From: G963692885 sp964658655
GTDB lineage: Bacteria > Acidobacteriota > Terriglobia > Terriglobales > Acidobacteriaceae
Assembly (NCBI GenBank): GCA_964658655.1
Contig: CAZZZL010000012.1
Location: 1-64,000 of the forward strand
Direction of reading: 5' to 3'
Length of the DNA stretch: 64,000 bases
The notes beneath the pieces are model-generated. The model had not been told where the DNA came from. It did no database searches and was given only the letters and a program-made list of their open reading frames with translations. Positions within the stretch are counted from its first letter, which is position 1, and each line of letters begins with the position of its first letter. The translations under genes and the position numbers were made by a program. Positions 7,674 through 16,118 of the stretch are shown here, one piece after another.

Positions 7674-8717
7674 ATGAGCAGAGAACTGGTTCTAGTTACC
7701 GGCGGTTCCGGGTTTGTCGGCGTCCACTGCATTGTTCAACTACTGCAAGCGGGCTACCGTGTGCGAACAACGGTACGCTCACTGTCACGCGAGTCAGATG
7801 TGCGCGCCATGCTCAGGGTAGGCGGCATTGATCAGAACGCGCCTCTCACCTTCGTCGCGGCCGATCTGAAAGCAGACGCCGGCTGGGCGGAAGCGGTGGC
7901 CGGCTGCACCTGGGTCCACCATGTGGCGTCACCCTTTCCCGCCGGAGTTCCGAAGCACGAGGATGACCTGATCGTTCCCGCACGGGAGGGCGCGCTCCGT
8001 GTGCTTCGCGCCTCTCGTGATGCCGGCGTACGACGCGTCGTCATGACGTCTTCTGTTGCTGCCATTGCCTACGGCCACAATGCGCAGAATGCTCCGTTTG
8101 ACGAGACCAGCTGGACGGATGTCCAGGACGCGGGCGTCTCGGCATACGCCAAGTCGAAGACCCTGGCTGAACGCGCGGCCTGGGACTTCATTGCCGGAGA
8201 GGGCGGAGACCTGGAGCTCTCTGTCGTCAATCCGGTGGGTGTCTTCGGCCCTGTACTGGGCGCAGACTACTCCACCTCGATCCTGCTGGTGCAGCGCCTT
8301 ATGGATGGCGCCATTCCAGGGTGTCCACGCATCTACTTCGGCATCGTCGATGTACGCGACGTGGCCGATCTGCACCTGCGCGCGATGACGAATCCCGCTG
8401 CAAAGGGCGAGCGCTTCATCGCAGTAGCCGGCGACTCTTTATCCATCGGCGAGGTCGCGAGCATCCTGCGCGAAAAGATGGGTGCCGCTGCCCGCCGTGT
8501 CCCCACCCGCCAATTGCCCGACTGGGCCTTGCGCGTCTTTGCTCTCTTCGATCCTGCCGTCAAAATGGTTCTGCCGGAACTTGGCCAGAAAAGAAGTGCT
8601 ACGAATGAAAAGGCGCGCCGGGTGCTCGGTTGGGCACCACGCTCCAACGAAGAAGCCATCCTCGCCAGCGCGGAAAGCCTGGTCCGGCTCAAGCTTCTGA
8701 AAGACAGCGGCAAGTAA
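7674..8717 (+). CDS. NAD(P)-dependent reductase/epimerase, dihydroflavonol 4-reductase type
   Basis: Extended short-chain dehydrogenase of 347 residues. The N-terminal nucleotide site is VLVTGGSGFVGVHC, and the Arg of TTVRSLSR suggests NADPH preference. Catalytic residues are the Ser of VVMTSSVAAI and the YAKSK Tyr/Lys pair, followed by the VVNPVGVFGPVLG strand. This pattern fits the DFR/aldehyde-reductase branch rather than sugar epimerases, although such proteins are often annotated as epimerases. The substrate cannot be read from sequence. It is the first gene after the TetR operator and so probably under that regulator. Confidence 0.8.
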   Translation: MSRELVLVTGGSGFVGVHCIVQLLQAGYRVRTTVRSLSRESDVRAMLRVGGIDQNAPLTFVAADLKADAGWAEAVAGCTWVHHVASPFPAGVPKHEDDLIVPAREGALRVLRASRDAGVRRVVMTSSVAAIAYGHNAQNAPFDETSWTDVQDAGVSAYAKSKTLAERAAWDFIAGEGGDLELSVVNPVGVFGPVLGADYSTSILLVQRLMDGAIPGCPRIYFGIVDVRDVADLHLRAMTNPAAKGERFIAVAGDSLSIGEVASILREKMGAAARRVPTRQLPDWALRVFALFDPAVKMVLPELGQKRSATNEKARRVLGWAPRSNEEAILASAESLVRLKLLKDSGK

Positions 8718-8865
8718 GCCCAGCACCGGTCTCCCACGCCCTAGATCAGTGCCCGTGTCGCGTTTGGGCCACGGGTTCCATTGCTTGCACATCACGCCGA
8801 TGACGAAGACGTAGCAAACCAGGTGCACCGCTCACTGACATACGCCTTGCGCAGCGCCCAAACAG

Positions 8866-8871
8866 TATCCT
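8866..8871 (+). promoter_or_regulatory. -10 box, leaderless geometry
   Basis: TATCCT lies exactly six bases upstream of the ATG at 8878. It implies a separate promoter for the small membrane protein and the genes after it, with a transcript starting at the codon. Confidence 0.4.
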
Positions 8872-8877
8872 TCACAC

Positions 8878-9264
8878 ATGGCAACACATGCACTTCCTCG
8901 CCGGCGCACCACGCGCAGAAAAAAGACAGGGCTTCGCTGGCATGCGTGGTGGCCTTTGCTCCTCGCCGTCGTCGCGACACCGTTCGCACTCAAGGCTGCC
9001 GAAATCCTGCCGCTGATGGGCCCTGGCGGTCTCGTCCGCCTGCGCCTGCTTTATCCCATGGCACTGCTGGCGCAGCAGCACCTGGGCCTGCCGGAGGCCG
9101 CCGGTGAGACCGCCTCGCAGACGCTCATGTACCTGCAGTTCCCGCTCTACGCGCTACTGCTTATCCTCATCCATCGCATCAAGTCCTTCCGATTCGCGCT
9201 GATCACGGTCGTCACACTGCACCTGCTGGCGGCGGCTGCCGTCTGGCTGCTACCCTCGCTGTAG
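8878..9264 (+). CDS. small integral membrane protein, unknown function
   Basis: A 128-residue protein with a strongly basic head (RRRTTRRKKTGLRWH) followed by three likely membrane segments: about residues 23-42, 75-95 and 105-125. No motif of a known family is recognised. It lies five bases before the HMG-CoA-lyase-like gene and may be co-transcribed with it. It has its own candidate promoter (8866-8871). By length and topology it resembles conserved hypothetical proteins of unknown role; no function is proposed. Confidence 0.7.
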   Translation: MATHALPRRRTTRRKKTGLRWHAWWPLLLAVVATPFALKAAEILPLMGPGGLVRLRLLYPMALLAQQHLGLPEAAGETASQTLMYLQFPLYALLLILIHRIKSFRFALITVVTLHLLAAAAVWLLPSL

Positions 9265-9269
9265 TTGAA

Positions 9270-10142
9270 ATGAGCAGCAAACCAGTCACCATCGTCGAAT
9301 GCCCGCGGGACGCCTGGCAGGCGCTGCCGAAGCAGATCCCGCCCGAGGTCAAGGCAGACTACCTGCGCCTGCTCATCGGCGCCGGCTTCCGGCATATTGA
9401 CGCCGTCTCGTTCGTATCGCCCAAAGCGATTCCGCAGATGGCTGACTCAGAAAAAGTGCTCGCCTTCCTACAGGAAGCCGAGCCGCTGCGCATGACTGAA
9501 GTTGAGTTACTCGGCATCGTCGTCAACGCCAAAGGGGCCGAGCGCGCAGTCAATGCCGGCGGCGTCAAAGCGCTCGGCTTTCCCTATTCCATCTCGCCGG
9601 AATTTCTCAAGCGCAATCAGAACCAGACGCCGGAAGAATCGCTCGACGCGCTCGACAGCATTGGCCAGATCTCCTATGCGGCCGGCTTCCGTATCGTCGC
9701 GTATGTGTCGATGGCCTTCGGCAATCCCTACGGCGATCCGTGGGATGAAGACGAAGTGGTCGCCGCCTGCGATCTGCTGATCGATTCAGGCGCGGAGGTC
9801 ATTTCTCTCGCCGACACCGTCGGTCTCGCCACGCCTGAACAGATCGAGCGCGTCGTGCGCGCAGCGCTGGCGTCGACAAGTGAGGCCGAGATCGGCGTTC
9901 ACCTGCATGCGCGCCCCGGCGAGGCTGCCGCGAAAATTGAAGCAGCATACCGCGCGGGTTGCCGCCGTTTTGATGGAGCACTCGGCGGTCTGGGCGGCTG
10001 CCCGTTCGCACAGGACGCACTCGTCGGCAACATTCCGACTGAGACGCTTCTGCAAACGCTCCACCACTTGGGCGCCACGCTTCCTGAACTTTCGCCACTC
10101 GATGAGTTGATCGCGGCAAGCCTCGCCATCGGACACACCTAA
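9270..10142 (+). CDS. HMG-CoA-lyase-like TIM-barrel protein
   Basis: A 290-residue member of the DRE-TIM metallolyase family, closest by eye to hydroxymethylglutaryl-CoA lyase, which splits HMG-CoA into acetyl-CoA and acetoacetate. Retained: the Arg-Asp of the first strand (VECPRDAWQ), VSFVSPKAIPQMAD, an HxH pair (HLHARPG) and the cysteine loop GLGGCPFAQDAL. Three canonical signatures differ: GPRDGLQ has become CPRDAWQ, the following conserved Glu is Asp (HIDAVSF), and HDTYG is HARPG. The fold and metal site look intact, but the substrate may not be HMG-CoA. Six bases separate it from the small membrane protein, and an enoyl-CoA hydratase follows. Confidence 0.75.
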   Translation: MSSKPVTIVECPRDAWQALPKQIPPEVKADYLRLLIGAGFRHIDAVSFVSPKAIPQMADSEKVLAFLQEAEPLRMTEVELLGIVVNAKGAERAVNAGGVKALGFPYSISPEFLKRNQNQTPEESLDALDSIGQISYAAGFRIVAYVSMAFGNPYGDPWDEDEVVAACDLLIDSGAEVISLADTVGLATPEQIERVVRAALASTSEAEIGVHLHARPGEAAAKIEAAYRAGCRRFDGALGGLGGCPFAQDALVGNIPTETLLQTLHHLGATLPELSPLDELIAASLAIGHT

Positions 10143-10189
10143 GGTCCAACTGCTCACTAAAATTGCTGCCGGTCGCGGAGTATCTTTGC

Positions 10190-10996
10190 ATGACTCGCTC
10201 CACCATCAACCACTACGAAACAATTCGGGTCGAAGACGCGGGGAGTATCCGCACCATCACACTGCATCGCCCGGAGCGCCGCAACGCGCTCACACAGGAG
10301 ATGATTCGCGAGCTGACGAAGGCCTTGGTCCATATTGCCGAGGGGCGTGCCGTCCGCGTTCTGATCCTTACCGGCGCTGGTGATGGATTCTGTTCCGGAC
10401 TCGACCTCTCCGAACTGCAGAAGATCGCCTCCCAGAGCGACGATGAACAGCGCACCGATTCGTGGTTCCTCGCCAACCTGTTCCGGCTGCTTCACGACTG
10501 CCCCGTCCCCACCATCGCAGCGGTCCAGGGCTCTGCTGTCGCCGGCGGAACGGGGCTTGCAACTGTCTGCGACTTCACGCTTGCAACGCCCGACGCGCGC
10601 TTCGGCTATCCCGAAGTGAGGATTGGATTCATCCCGGCAATTGTTTCAGCATTCCTGAAGCGACAGGTCGGAGACAAGCAGGTGCGCGACCTGTTGCTCA
10701 CAGGAAGATTACTGGACGCGCAGGAGGCTCATCGCCTGGGACTGGTCACCCGCGTCGTCGAAAATGAACCGGTGATGGACGCTGCCATGGCCCTGGCCGG
10801 AACGCTTCTGAAGAACAGCCCTGCTTCTCTTGCGGCAACCAAGCGGCTGCTGCATGCGCAGTATGAAGATGAGCTCGAGCGTGACCTGGTGTCAGCGGCG
10901 GAAGCCAATGCCGCGATGCGCAAGACAGCCGAGTTCGCCGAGGGCCTCGCGGCTTTTCTTGAAAAGCGCAAGCCCGCCTGGTCGAACCCTTCGTGA
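10190..10996 (+). CDS. enoyl-CoA hydratase/isomerase family protein
   Basis: Crotonase-fold enzyme of 268 residues that binds acyl-CoA and typically hydrates 2-enoyl-CoA. It shows HRPERRNALTQEM, then GDGFCSGLDLSEL for CoA binding and the first oxyanion amide, then AVQGSAVAGGTGLATVCDF for the second. FGYPEVRIGFIPA carries the usual catalytic-glutamate position. It resembles methylglutaconyl-CoA hydratase (LiuC) partners of HMG-CoA lyase, but the assignment rests on context only. The ATG at 10190 has a GGAG nine bases upstream and is preferred over 10163. It converges with the DHH gene, whose stop is four bases away. Confidence 0.85.
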   Translation: MTRSTINHYETIRVEDAGSIRTITLHRPERRNALTQEMIRELTKALVHIAEGRAVRVLILTGAGDGFCSGLDLSELQKIASQSDDEQRTDSWFLANLFRLLHDCPVPTIAAVQGSAVAGGTGLATVCDFTLATPDARFGYPEVRIGFIPAIVSAFLKRQVGDKQVRDLLLTGRLLDAQEAHRLGLVTRVVENEPVMDAAMALAGTLLKNSPASLAATKRLLHAQYEDELERDLVSAAEANAAMRKTAEFAEGLAAFLEKRKPAWSNPS

Positions 10997-11000
10997 ACAG

Positions 11001-11996
11001 CTAGCGCACCAGAGACGGATTATGTGCGCGCAATTCCGCCACGATGGTCAGCGCCGCGGCCCGCGCTTCATCTGAGCGCTCCGGCGAAAATGAAATGGCG
11101 CCTACCCGCGCATGACCGCCGCCGCCATACCGCTCGCAGATGGTCGCAAGGTTCATCATGTCCTGCCCGCGCACCTTGGTCCACGGATTCGAACCCACAG
11201 CTACCTTCGTCCGGAAACTCGACTTGCTCAACCCGATCGAATACACGGCTTCAGGATGCAGGTAATACGGGATGAACTTGTTGTAACCCTCGAGCGGATG
11301 GTCGGTGATGTCGAAATAAATCGTGCCATCCACGCACTCACTTCGCTCACGGATCAATTCAATCGCCTGTTGATGTTTTTCCAGCAGCGGCGGCAATAAT
11401 TTGGCGACGAATGGCTCGCGCAGGACTTCGTCCAGCGACTCTTCTGTCAGCAGCGGAATGAGCCGTGGAACAAATTCGGGGTCCTGTGTCGACTCGATGA
11501 TGAGCGTCAGCTTCATCGCCGCGGATGGCATCTCGACTGCCGAGTCTGCGCTTTCATACAGCGCGCCGTCGACAATATCGGCCCACTTGATCAGTTCCGC
11601 CACCGGCGCTGCATCGAAGCCGAACTTCGTGCTCGCAATGTGCGCCAGAAAGCTGGTGCAGGACGTGTACGCAGGATCGTAGAAGCGCCGCATGCTGAAG
11701 CTGCCATCTTCCAGTCCGCGCAGGTATTGCCGATGGTCTTCCGGCGTCAGAAACGCGCTGAGGTGATGATCGAACCACCAGGTGATCCTGGGAGAGGCCG
11801 AATACTTGAAATCGACAATCGCATTTTCGTCGCCGGTAAAGTCGGCCTCGTTGAAGAGCGAACCTGCCCGATGTACCAGGCCGTGATACGAATACTCTCC
11901 GCCGCGCGTGATGCATTCGCGATGGAAGCGGGAGAAGAGTGAAGCAGAGCACGCTCCATCGAAGCACTTGTCATGATAAAAAACGCGGACGTTCAA
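11001..11996 (-). CDS. DHH-family phosphoesterase
   Basis: A 331-residue member of the DHH/DHHA1 superfamily, which includes RecJ, NrnA-type oligoribonucleases and cyclic-dinucleotide hydrolases. Visible are the N-terminal FYHDKCFDGACSA, a NAIVDFKYS segment, the WWFDHHLSAF (DHH) metal motif, and a C-terminal DHHA1-type GGGGHARVGA loop that binds the nucleotide phosphate. The start is a TTG at 11996: AGGAG lies seven bases upstream, whereas a GTG at 12041 lacks this and adds residues of no family character. It is divergent from the membrane protein at 12172. The substrate is unknown; a nanoRNase or pApA hydrolase role is the general expectation. Confidence 0.8.
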   Translation of the reverse strand: MNVRVFYHDKCFDGACSASLFSRFHRECITRGGEYSYHGLVHRAGSLFNEADFTGDENAIVDFKYSASPRITWWFDHHLSAFLTPEDHRQYLRGLEDGSFSMRRFYDPAYTSCTSFLAHIASTKFGFDAAPVAELIKWADIVDGALYESADSAVEMPSAAMKLTLIIESTQDPEFVPRLIPLLTEESLDEVLREPFVAKLLPPLLEKHQQAIELIRERSECVDGTIYFDITDHPLEGYNKFIPYYLHPEAVYSIGLSKSSFRTKVAVGSNPWTKVRGQDMMNLATICERYGGGGHARVGAISFSPERSDEARAAALTIVAELRAHNPSLVR

Positions 11997-12171
11997 GCAG
12001 AAACTCCTGTGGTTCGCATGCGGACTTGGGTGACCCGGCACGATTGATTAGGATTGCCGGGAGCGGCCGCGATGTCAAGCACACGAAATACGTAGCCTGC
12101 TTTATGCTGGTGCTTCGCATGAATTCTTTCCGCAACCCGCAAGCTCTCATGCCCGAAAACGGCAGCTCGCA

Positions 12172-13926
12172 TTGGTAACCGCGCACGCATCAGCAGCCCG
12201 TCGGCACCAGCTGCCCGTGCTGCTGATTCTGCTCGCCAGTCTCGCTGCCATCCTGCCGCTGATCCTCCGCGGCCCCTCCTGCGGACACGACTTCGACTTC
12301 CACTTCCTCTCCTGGCTCGAAGCCGCAAAAGACTGGCACGCCGGCCTGGTCTATCCCCACTGGCTGGTGCTCGCGAACTATGGCGCGGGTGAGCCGCGCT
12401 TTATCTTTTATCCGCCGCTCTCCTGGTTTACCGGCGCCGCTCTTGGCAGCCTCGGCGGCATTTTCTTTTCACCGCGCACAGCATGGACAGCCGCACCGAT
12501 CCTCATGGTCGGCCTCAGCTTCTTCGCCGCCGGCTGCGCCGTCTACGCCTTCTTGCGGAGATTCGTATCCGCCAGCACAGCGACGCTTTGCGCCTGCCTC
12601 TTCATCGCGAACCCCTACTTGCTCTTCGTGGCCTATGAGCGCGCAGCCTTCGCCGAACTGCTCGCGACTGCGCTGATCGCACTGCTGCTCCTGCTGGCTT
12701 TAAAACCATCGTTCCGCATAGTGCCGACCGCCATCGTGATCGCCGCGCTGTGGCTCACCAACGCGCCTTCAGCCGTCATGGGCTGCTACTTGCTCGCCGG
12801 CATCGCGCTTCTGCGCATCATCCTCGAACGCAAACTGAACGTCGCCTGTCACGCTGCTGCCGCCTGCGCCATGGGCACGGCGCTCGCCGGCTTCTACCTG
12901 CTGCCGGCGGCGTATGAGCAGCGCTGGGTACAGATCAAGCAGGCCATCGGCGAGGGCATGCGCGTGGAAGACAGCTTCTTCTTCGAGCACACCGGCCAGC
13001 AGTATCACGACCAGGTATTGCACACCGCGTCCCTCATCACGCTCATCCTGGTTGCCGTCGGATTACTCGCAGCAATCCTCACATGGCGGCAGCGCGACCC
13101 ATCCCGGACGAAGCTGCTAGCCATCCTGACGACCACGCTCCTCGCACTTTTTTTCCTGCAGTTCCGCATCAGCGATTTCATCTGGCACTTCGCGCCGCGA
13201 CTGCAATTCCTGCAGTTTCCGTGGAGATGGCTGCAGGTTGTCAGCATCCTGAGCATCGCGCTTCTGGCTTTAGCCATCGACCACTTCAGCAGCAGGCACT
13301 TGCTGCGTGCCGCCGCCGCCATGCTGATTGCAGGCTCCATCTGGACGTGTGCCCACACCTTTTACCAGCCCTGCGATGCCGACGACGCGGTGGCCGGCCA
13401 GCTTTCCATGTTTCACGATGGCGGCGGGGTGCAGGGCACCGACGAATACACTGCGCGCGACGCCGACAACAGCCAGGTGCTGCAGGATATTCCACCGGTG
13501 CGCGTCCTCACCGACCCTGATGCCGAACTCCCCGCACAGAATGCCGGCGACAATCCTGAATGGGTCTCCGACTGGGCCTTTCCCACAACGGCAAAGGCCA
13601 CGTCTGTCATCAAGGACTGGTCGGCCCAGCATCGCCGTGTCGAAGTCAACGCAAGCCAACCGGCCTTCGCCGTACTCACGCTCATGGACTACCCCGCATG
13701 GCACGTCAGCTTGAACGGCAGGCCGCAGGCAATCGACATCCATCGCGAAGACGGCCTGATAGTGCTCGCCGTACCCGCCGGCAGGACGACCATCGACGTG
13801 CAATGGCAGAACACCCCGGACATTCTGTGGGGACGCTGGCTGAGCGCGGTGGCTGCGCTTCTGCTGGTGCCTGTGTGGTTATTCCAGCGACGGTCGGGTG
13901 AAGCTAGCGTGACGGTACCGGCATAA
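12172..13926 (+). CDS. large polytopic membrane protein, glycosyltransferase/YfhO-like
   Basis: A 584-residue protein beginning at a TTG. It has about ten membrane segments across residues 10-400, then a soluble domain of roughly 150 residues (EYTARDADNSQVLQDIP onward) and a final membrane helix near the C-terminus. The loop with GHDFDFHFLSW, and ANYGAGEPRFIFYPPLSW after it, is typical of acidobacterial proteins annotated as 6-pyruvoyl-tetrahydropterin-synthase-related or YfhO-like membrane proteins, relatives of lipid-linked-sugar glycosyltransferases. The first loop acidic pair (D-x-D) would fit a GT-C catalytic site, but this is inference. Its 3' end overlaps that of the convergent fcl gene by 23 bases. 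A link to exopolysaccharide is suggested only by location. Confidence 0.65.
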   Translation: MVTAHASAARRHQLPVLLILLASLAAILPLILRGPSCGHDFDFHFLSWLEAAKDWHAGLVYPHWLVLANYGAGEPRFIFYPPLSWFTGAALGSLGGIFFSPRTAWTAAPILMVGLSFFAAGCAVYAFLRRFVSASTATLCACLFIANPYLLFVAYERAAFAELLATALIALLLLLALKPSFRIVPTAIVIAALWLTNAPSAVMGCYLLAGIALLRIILERKLNVACHAAAACAMGTALAGFYLLPAAYEQRWVQIKQAIGEGMRVEDSFFFEHTGQQYHDQVLHTASLITLILVAVGLLAAILTWRQRDPSRTKLLAILTTTLLALFFLQFRISDFIWHFAPRLQFLQFPWRWLQVVSILSIALLALAIDHFSSRHLLRAAAAMLIAGSIWTCAHTFYQPCDADDAVAGQLSMFHDGGGVQGTDEYTARDADNSQVLQDIPPVRVLTDPDAELPAQNAGDNPEWVSDWAFPTTAKATSVIKDWSAQHRRVEVNASQPAFAVLTLMDYPAWHVSLNGRPQAIDIHREDGLIVLAVPAGRTTIDVQWQNTPDILWGRWLSAVAALLLVPVWLFQRRSGEASVTVPA

Positions 13927-14878
13927 GCTGTTCACGCACCGCGGCGTACGTTTTGCGGATACCATCCGGCAGCGCCGTCGTTGCTTTCCAGCCCAGCGCG
14001 TTGATACGGCTGACGTCCAGCAGTTTGCGCGGCGTGCCATCGGGCTTAGTCGCATCGAAGACCAGCTTGCCGTGAAAGCCCAGTTCGTGGCCCACCAGCT
14101 CTGCCAGTTCGCGGATCGTCACATCCTCGCCAGTACCGATATTGATCAACGGCGGATGGTCGCCCTGCAGAAACTCGTCGAGCTGTGCATCCGGCAGCTC
14201 CATCAAATGCATGCAGGCCTGGGCCAGGTCGTCGCTGTACAGCAGCTCGCGACGCGGCGTACCGGTACCCCACACTTCGACGGCTTCACGACCGGTTGCG
14301 ACTGCCTCGGCCACCTTGCGCATCAGCGCCGGCAGGACGTGCGAAGTTTTCAGATCGAAATTATCTTCCGGCCCGTAGAGGTTGGTCGGCATGGCTGCCA
14401 GGTACTTCGTGCCGTACTGCCGGTTGTAGGACCAGCACATCTCTATGCCGGCTATCTTCGCGAGCGCATACGGCCGGTTGGTCGGCTCCAGCTCGCCGGT
14501 CAGCAGGTAGTCTTCGCGGATGGGCTGCGGACAGAGCTTCGGGTAAATGCAGCTCGATCCCAGGAACAGCAGACGTTCGACTCCAGCCAATCGGCTTTGC
14601 TCGATCACGTTGTTCTGGATGAACAGGTTCTCGCGGATGAAGTCAGCCGGGTACAGATTATTTGCCAGGATCCCGCCGACCCGCGCAGCCGCCAGGATGA
14701 CGTGCTCCGGCTTTTCGTCTGCGAAGAAGCGCGCAACAGCGACGGCATCTGTCAGGTCGAGCTCAGCATGGGTGCGCGTCAGCAGCTGCGTGTAGCCTGC
14801 ACGCTCGAGCGCCCGGTAAATCGCAGAGCCGACCAGTCCGCGATGACCGGCGATGTAAATCCTGCTGTCTTTCCTCAC
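13904..14878 (-). CDS. fcl: GDP-L-fucose synthase
   Basis: A 324-residue dual epimerase-reductase that converts GDP-4-keto-6-deoxymannose to GDP-L-fucose with NADPH. It has IYIAGHRGLVGSAI for the cofactor, the AAARVGGILAN segment, LGSSCIYPKL with the catalytic Ser and Cys, and the Tyr/Lys of RPYALAKIAG. All of these match GDP-fucose synthases. The GTG start at 14878 has GGAG six bases upstream and lies 13 bases after gmd, with which it forms an operon. Longer in-frame readings run back into gmd and are rejected. The product feeds fucose-containing exopolysaccharide. Confidence 0.93.
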   Translation of the reverse strand: MRKDSRIYIAGHRGLVGSAIYRALERAGYTQLLTRTHAELDLTDAVAVARFFADEKPEHVILAAARVGGILANNLYPADFIRENLFIQNNVIEQSRLAGVERLLFLGSSCIYPKLCPQPIREDYLLTGELEPTNRPYALAKIAGIEMCWSYNRQYGTKYLAAMPTNLYGPEDNFDLKTSHVLPALMRKVAEAVATGREAVEVWGTGTPRRELLYSDDLAQACMHLMELPDAQLDEFLQGDHPPLINIGTGEDVTIRELAELVGHELGFHGKLVFDATKPDGTPRKLLDVSRINALGWKATTALPDGIRKTYAAVREQLMPVPSR

Positions 14879-14891
14879 ACCAGACTCCAAA

Positions 14892-15977
14892 TCAGGACTC
14901 GTGATACTGGTACGAATTGAAGCCGTGCTTCTCGACCAGTGTGTCGCGCTTGGCCTCCTGCAGATCGAACTCCACCATCTCCGCGACCATCTCTTCAAAC
15001 GTCGTCATCGGCTTCCAGCCAAGCTCGCGATGCGCCTTTGATGGATCGCCCAGCAGCGTCTCGACCTCGGTCGGACGGAAATAGCGCGGATCGACCGACA
15101 CCACGATCCTGCCCTTGTCATCGATGGCGCGCTCGTCCTCACCCTCGCCCTCCCAGTGCAGCCGCATGCCCAGGCACTTTGCCGAGTGGTCAACAAAATC
15201 GCGCACACTGTACTGGTGGCCGGTCGCGATCACGTAGTCGCGCGCTTCTTTCTGTTGCAGCATCAGGTGCTGCATGGTCACGTAGTCTTTCGCGTGTCCC
15301 CAGTCGCGCTTGGCGCTCAGGTTGCCGAGGTACAAACGGTCCTGCAATCCAAGATGAATACGCGCAATCGCCCGCGTAATCTTGCGGGTCACAAACGTTT
15401 CGCCGCGACGCGGAGATTCGTGGTTGAACAGGATCCCGTTGCAACCGTAGATCCCGTAAGCCTCGCGATAGTTCACCGTGATCCAGTAGGCATAAAGCTT
15501 CGCCACCGCATACGGCGAACGCGGATAGAACGGCGTCGTCTCTTTCTGCGGCGTCTCCTGCACCAGCCCATACATCTCGGAGGTCGATGCCTGGTAGTAG
15601 CGCGTGAAGTTTTCCAGCTTCAGAATGCGGATGGCTTCCAGCAGCCTCAGTGAACCCAGAGCATCACTGTTCGCGGTGTACTCCGGCTCTTCGAACGACA
15701 CCTTCACATGGCTCTGCGCGGCCAGGTTGTAAATCTCGTCCGGCTGCACCTTCTGCACGATGTGAATGAGGGTCGATGAATCTGTCAGGTCGCCGTAGTG
15801 CAGTACCAGGTTCCGGCTTTCGACATGCGGGTCCTGGTAGAGATGATCGATACGCGAAGTATTGAACGACGAGGCGCGGCGCTTGATGCCATGCACCTCG
15901 TAGCCCATCTTCAACAGGTATTCGGCGAGGTAGGAGCCGTCCTGCCCGGTAATGCCGGTAATGAGTGCCTTTTTCAA
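14892..15977 (-). CDS. gmd: GDP-mannose 4,6-dehydratase
   Basis: A 361-residue short-chain dehydrogenase that makes GDP-4-keto-6-deoxymannose, the precursor of GDP-fucose, GDP-rhamnose and related sugars. Clear signatures are ALITGITGQDGSYLAEYLL (NADP site), YNLAAQSHVKVSFEEP, QASTSEMYG (Thr/Ser and Glu) and the catalytic YAVAKLYAYW Tyr/Lys. It also has the NHESPRRGETFVTRKI loop typical of Gmd. The TTG at 15977 is preferred because GGAGG stands eight bases upstream and homologues begin near KKALITG; a GTG at 16007 would add ten residues. It is followed by fcl. Confidence 0.95.
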   Translation of the reverse strand: MKKALITGITGQDGSYLAEYLLKMGYEVHGIKRRASSFNTSRIDHLYQDPHVESRNLVLHYGDLTDSSTLIHIVQKVQPDEIYNLAAQSHVKVSFEEPEYTANSDALGSLRLLEAIRILKLENFTRYYQASTSEMYGLVQETPQKETTPFYPRSPYAVAKLYAYWITVNYREAYGIYGCNGILFNHESPRRGETFVTRKITRAIARIHLGLQDRLYLGNLSAKRDWGHAKDYVTMQHLMLQQKEARDYVIATGHQYSVRDFVDHSAKCLGMRLHWEGEGEDERAIDDKGRIVVSVDPRYFRPTEVETLLGDPSKAHRELGWKPMTTFEEMVAEMVEFDLQEAKRDTLVEKHGFNSYQYHES

Positions 15978-16118
15978 GGCTTTTGCCTCCGTGCCGCGGT
16001 GACGCACATCCCTGCCTGCGCATCCTGCGGAGTCACCTTACGGTAGCATGTTCAGCGGCTGTTTCTGAGTCCCTGGCCAGTGTCCACACGGGTTCGACGT
16101 GGCTGCAGCAGGAATCGC

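Noticed and set aside
11185..11196. GGATTCGAACCC, resembling the T-arm of a tRNA on the minus strand
   Set aside because: It lies inside the DHH phosphoesterase gene, coding for GSNP. No acceptor, D or anticodon arm can be folded around it.
12149..12178. A nine-codon ATG-led peptide just before the membrane protein at 12172
   Set aside because: It has no regulatory pattern such as repeated codons or an attenuator hairpin, and could arise by chance.
14879..14998. Extended N-terminus for fcl (to 14998), and likewise for rfbD (to 63589) and the acetyltransferase (to 59363)
   Set aside because: The extra residues are shadows of the adjoining genes, with Ser/Arg-rich composition and no homologous character. 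Internal starts close to the family N-terminus are better.
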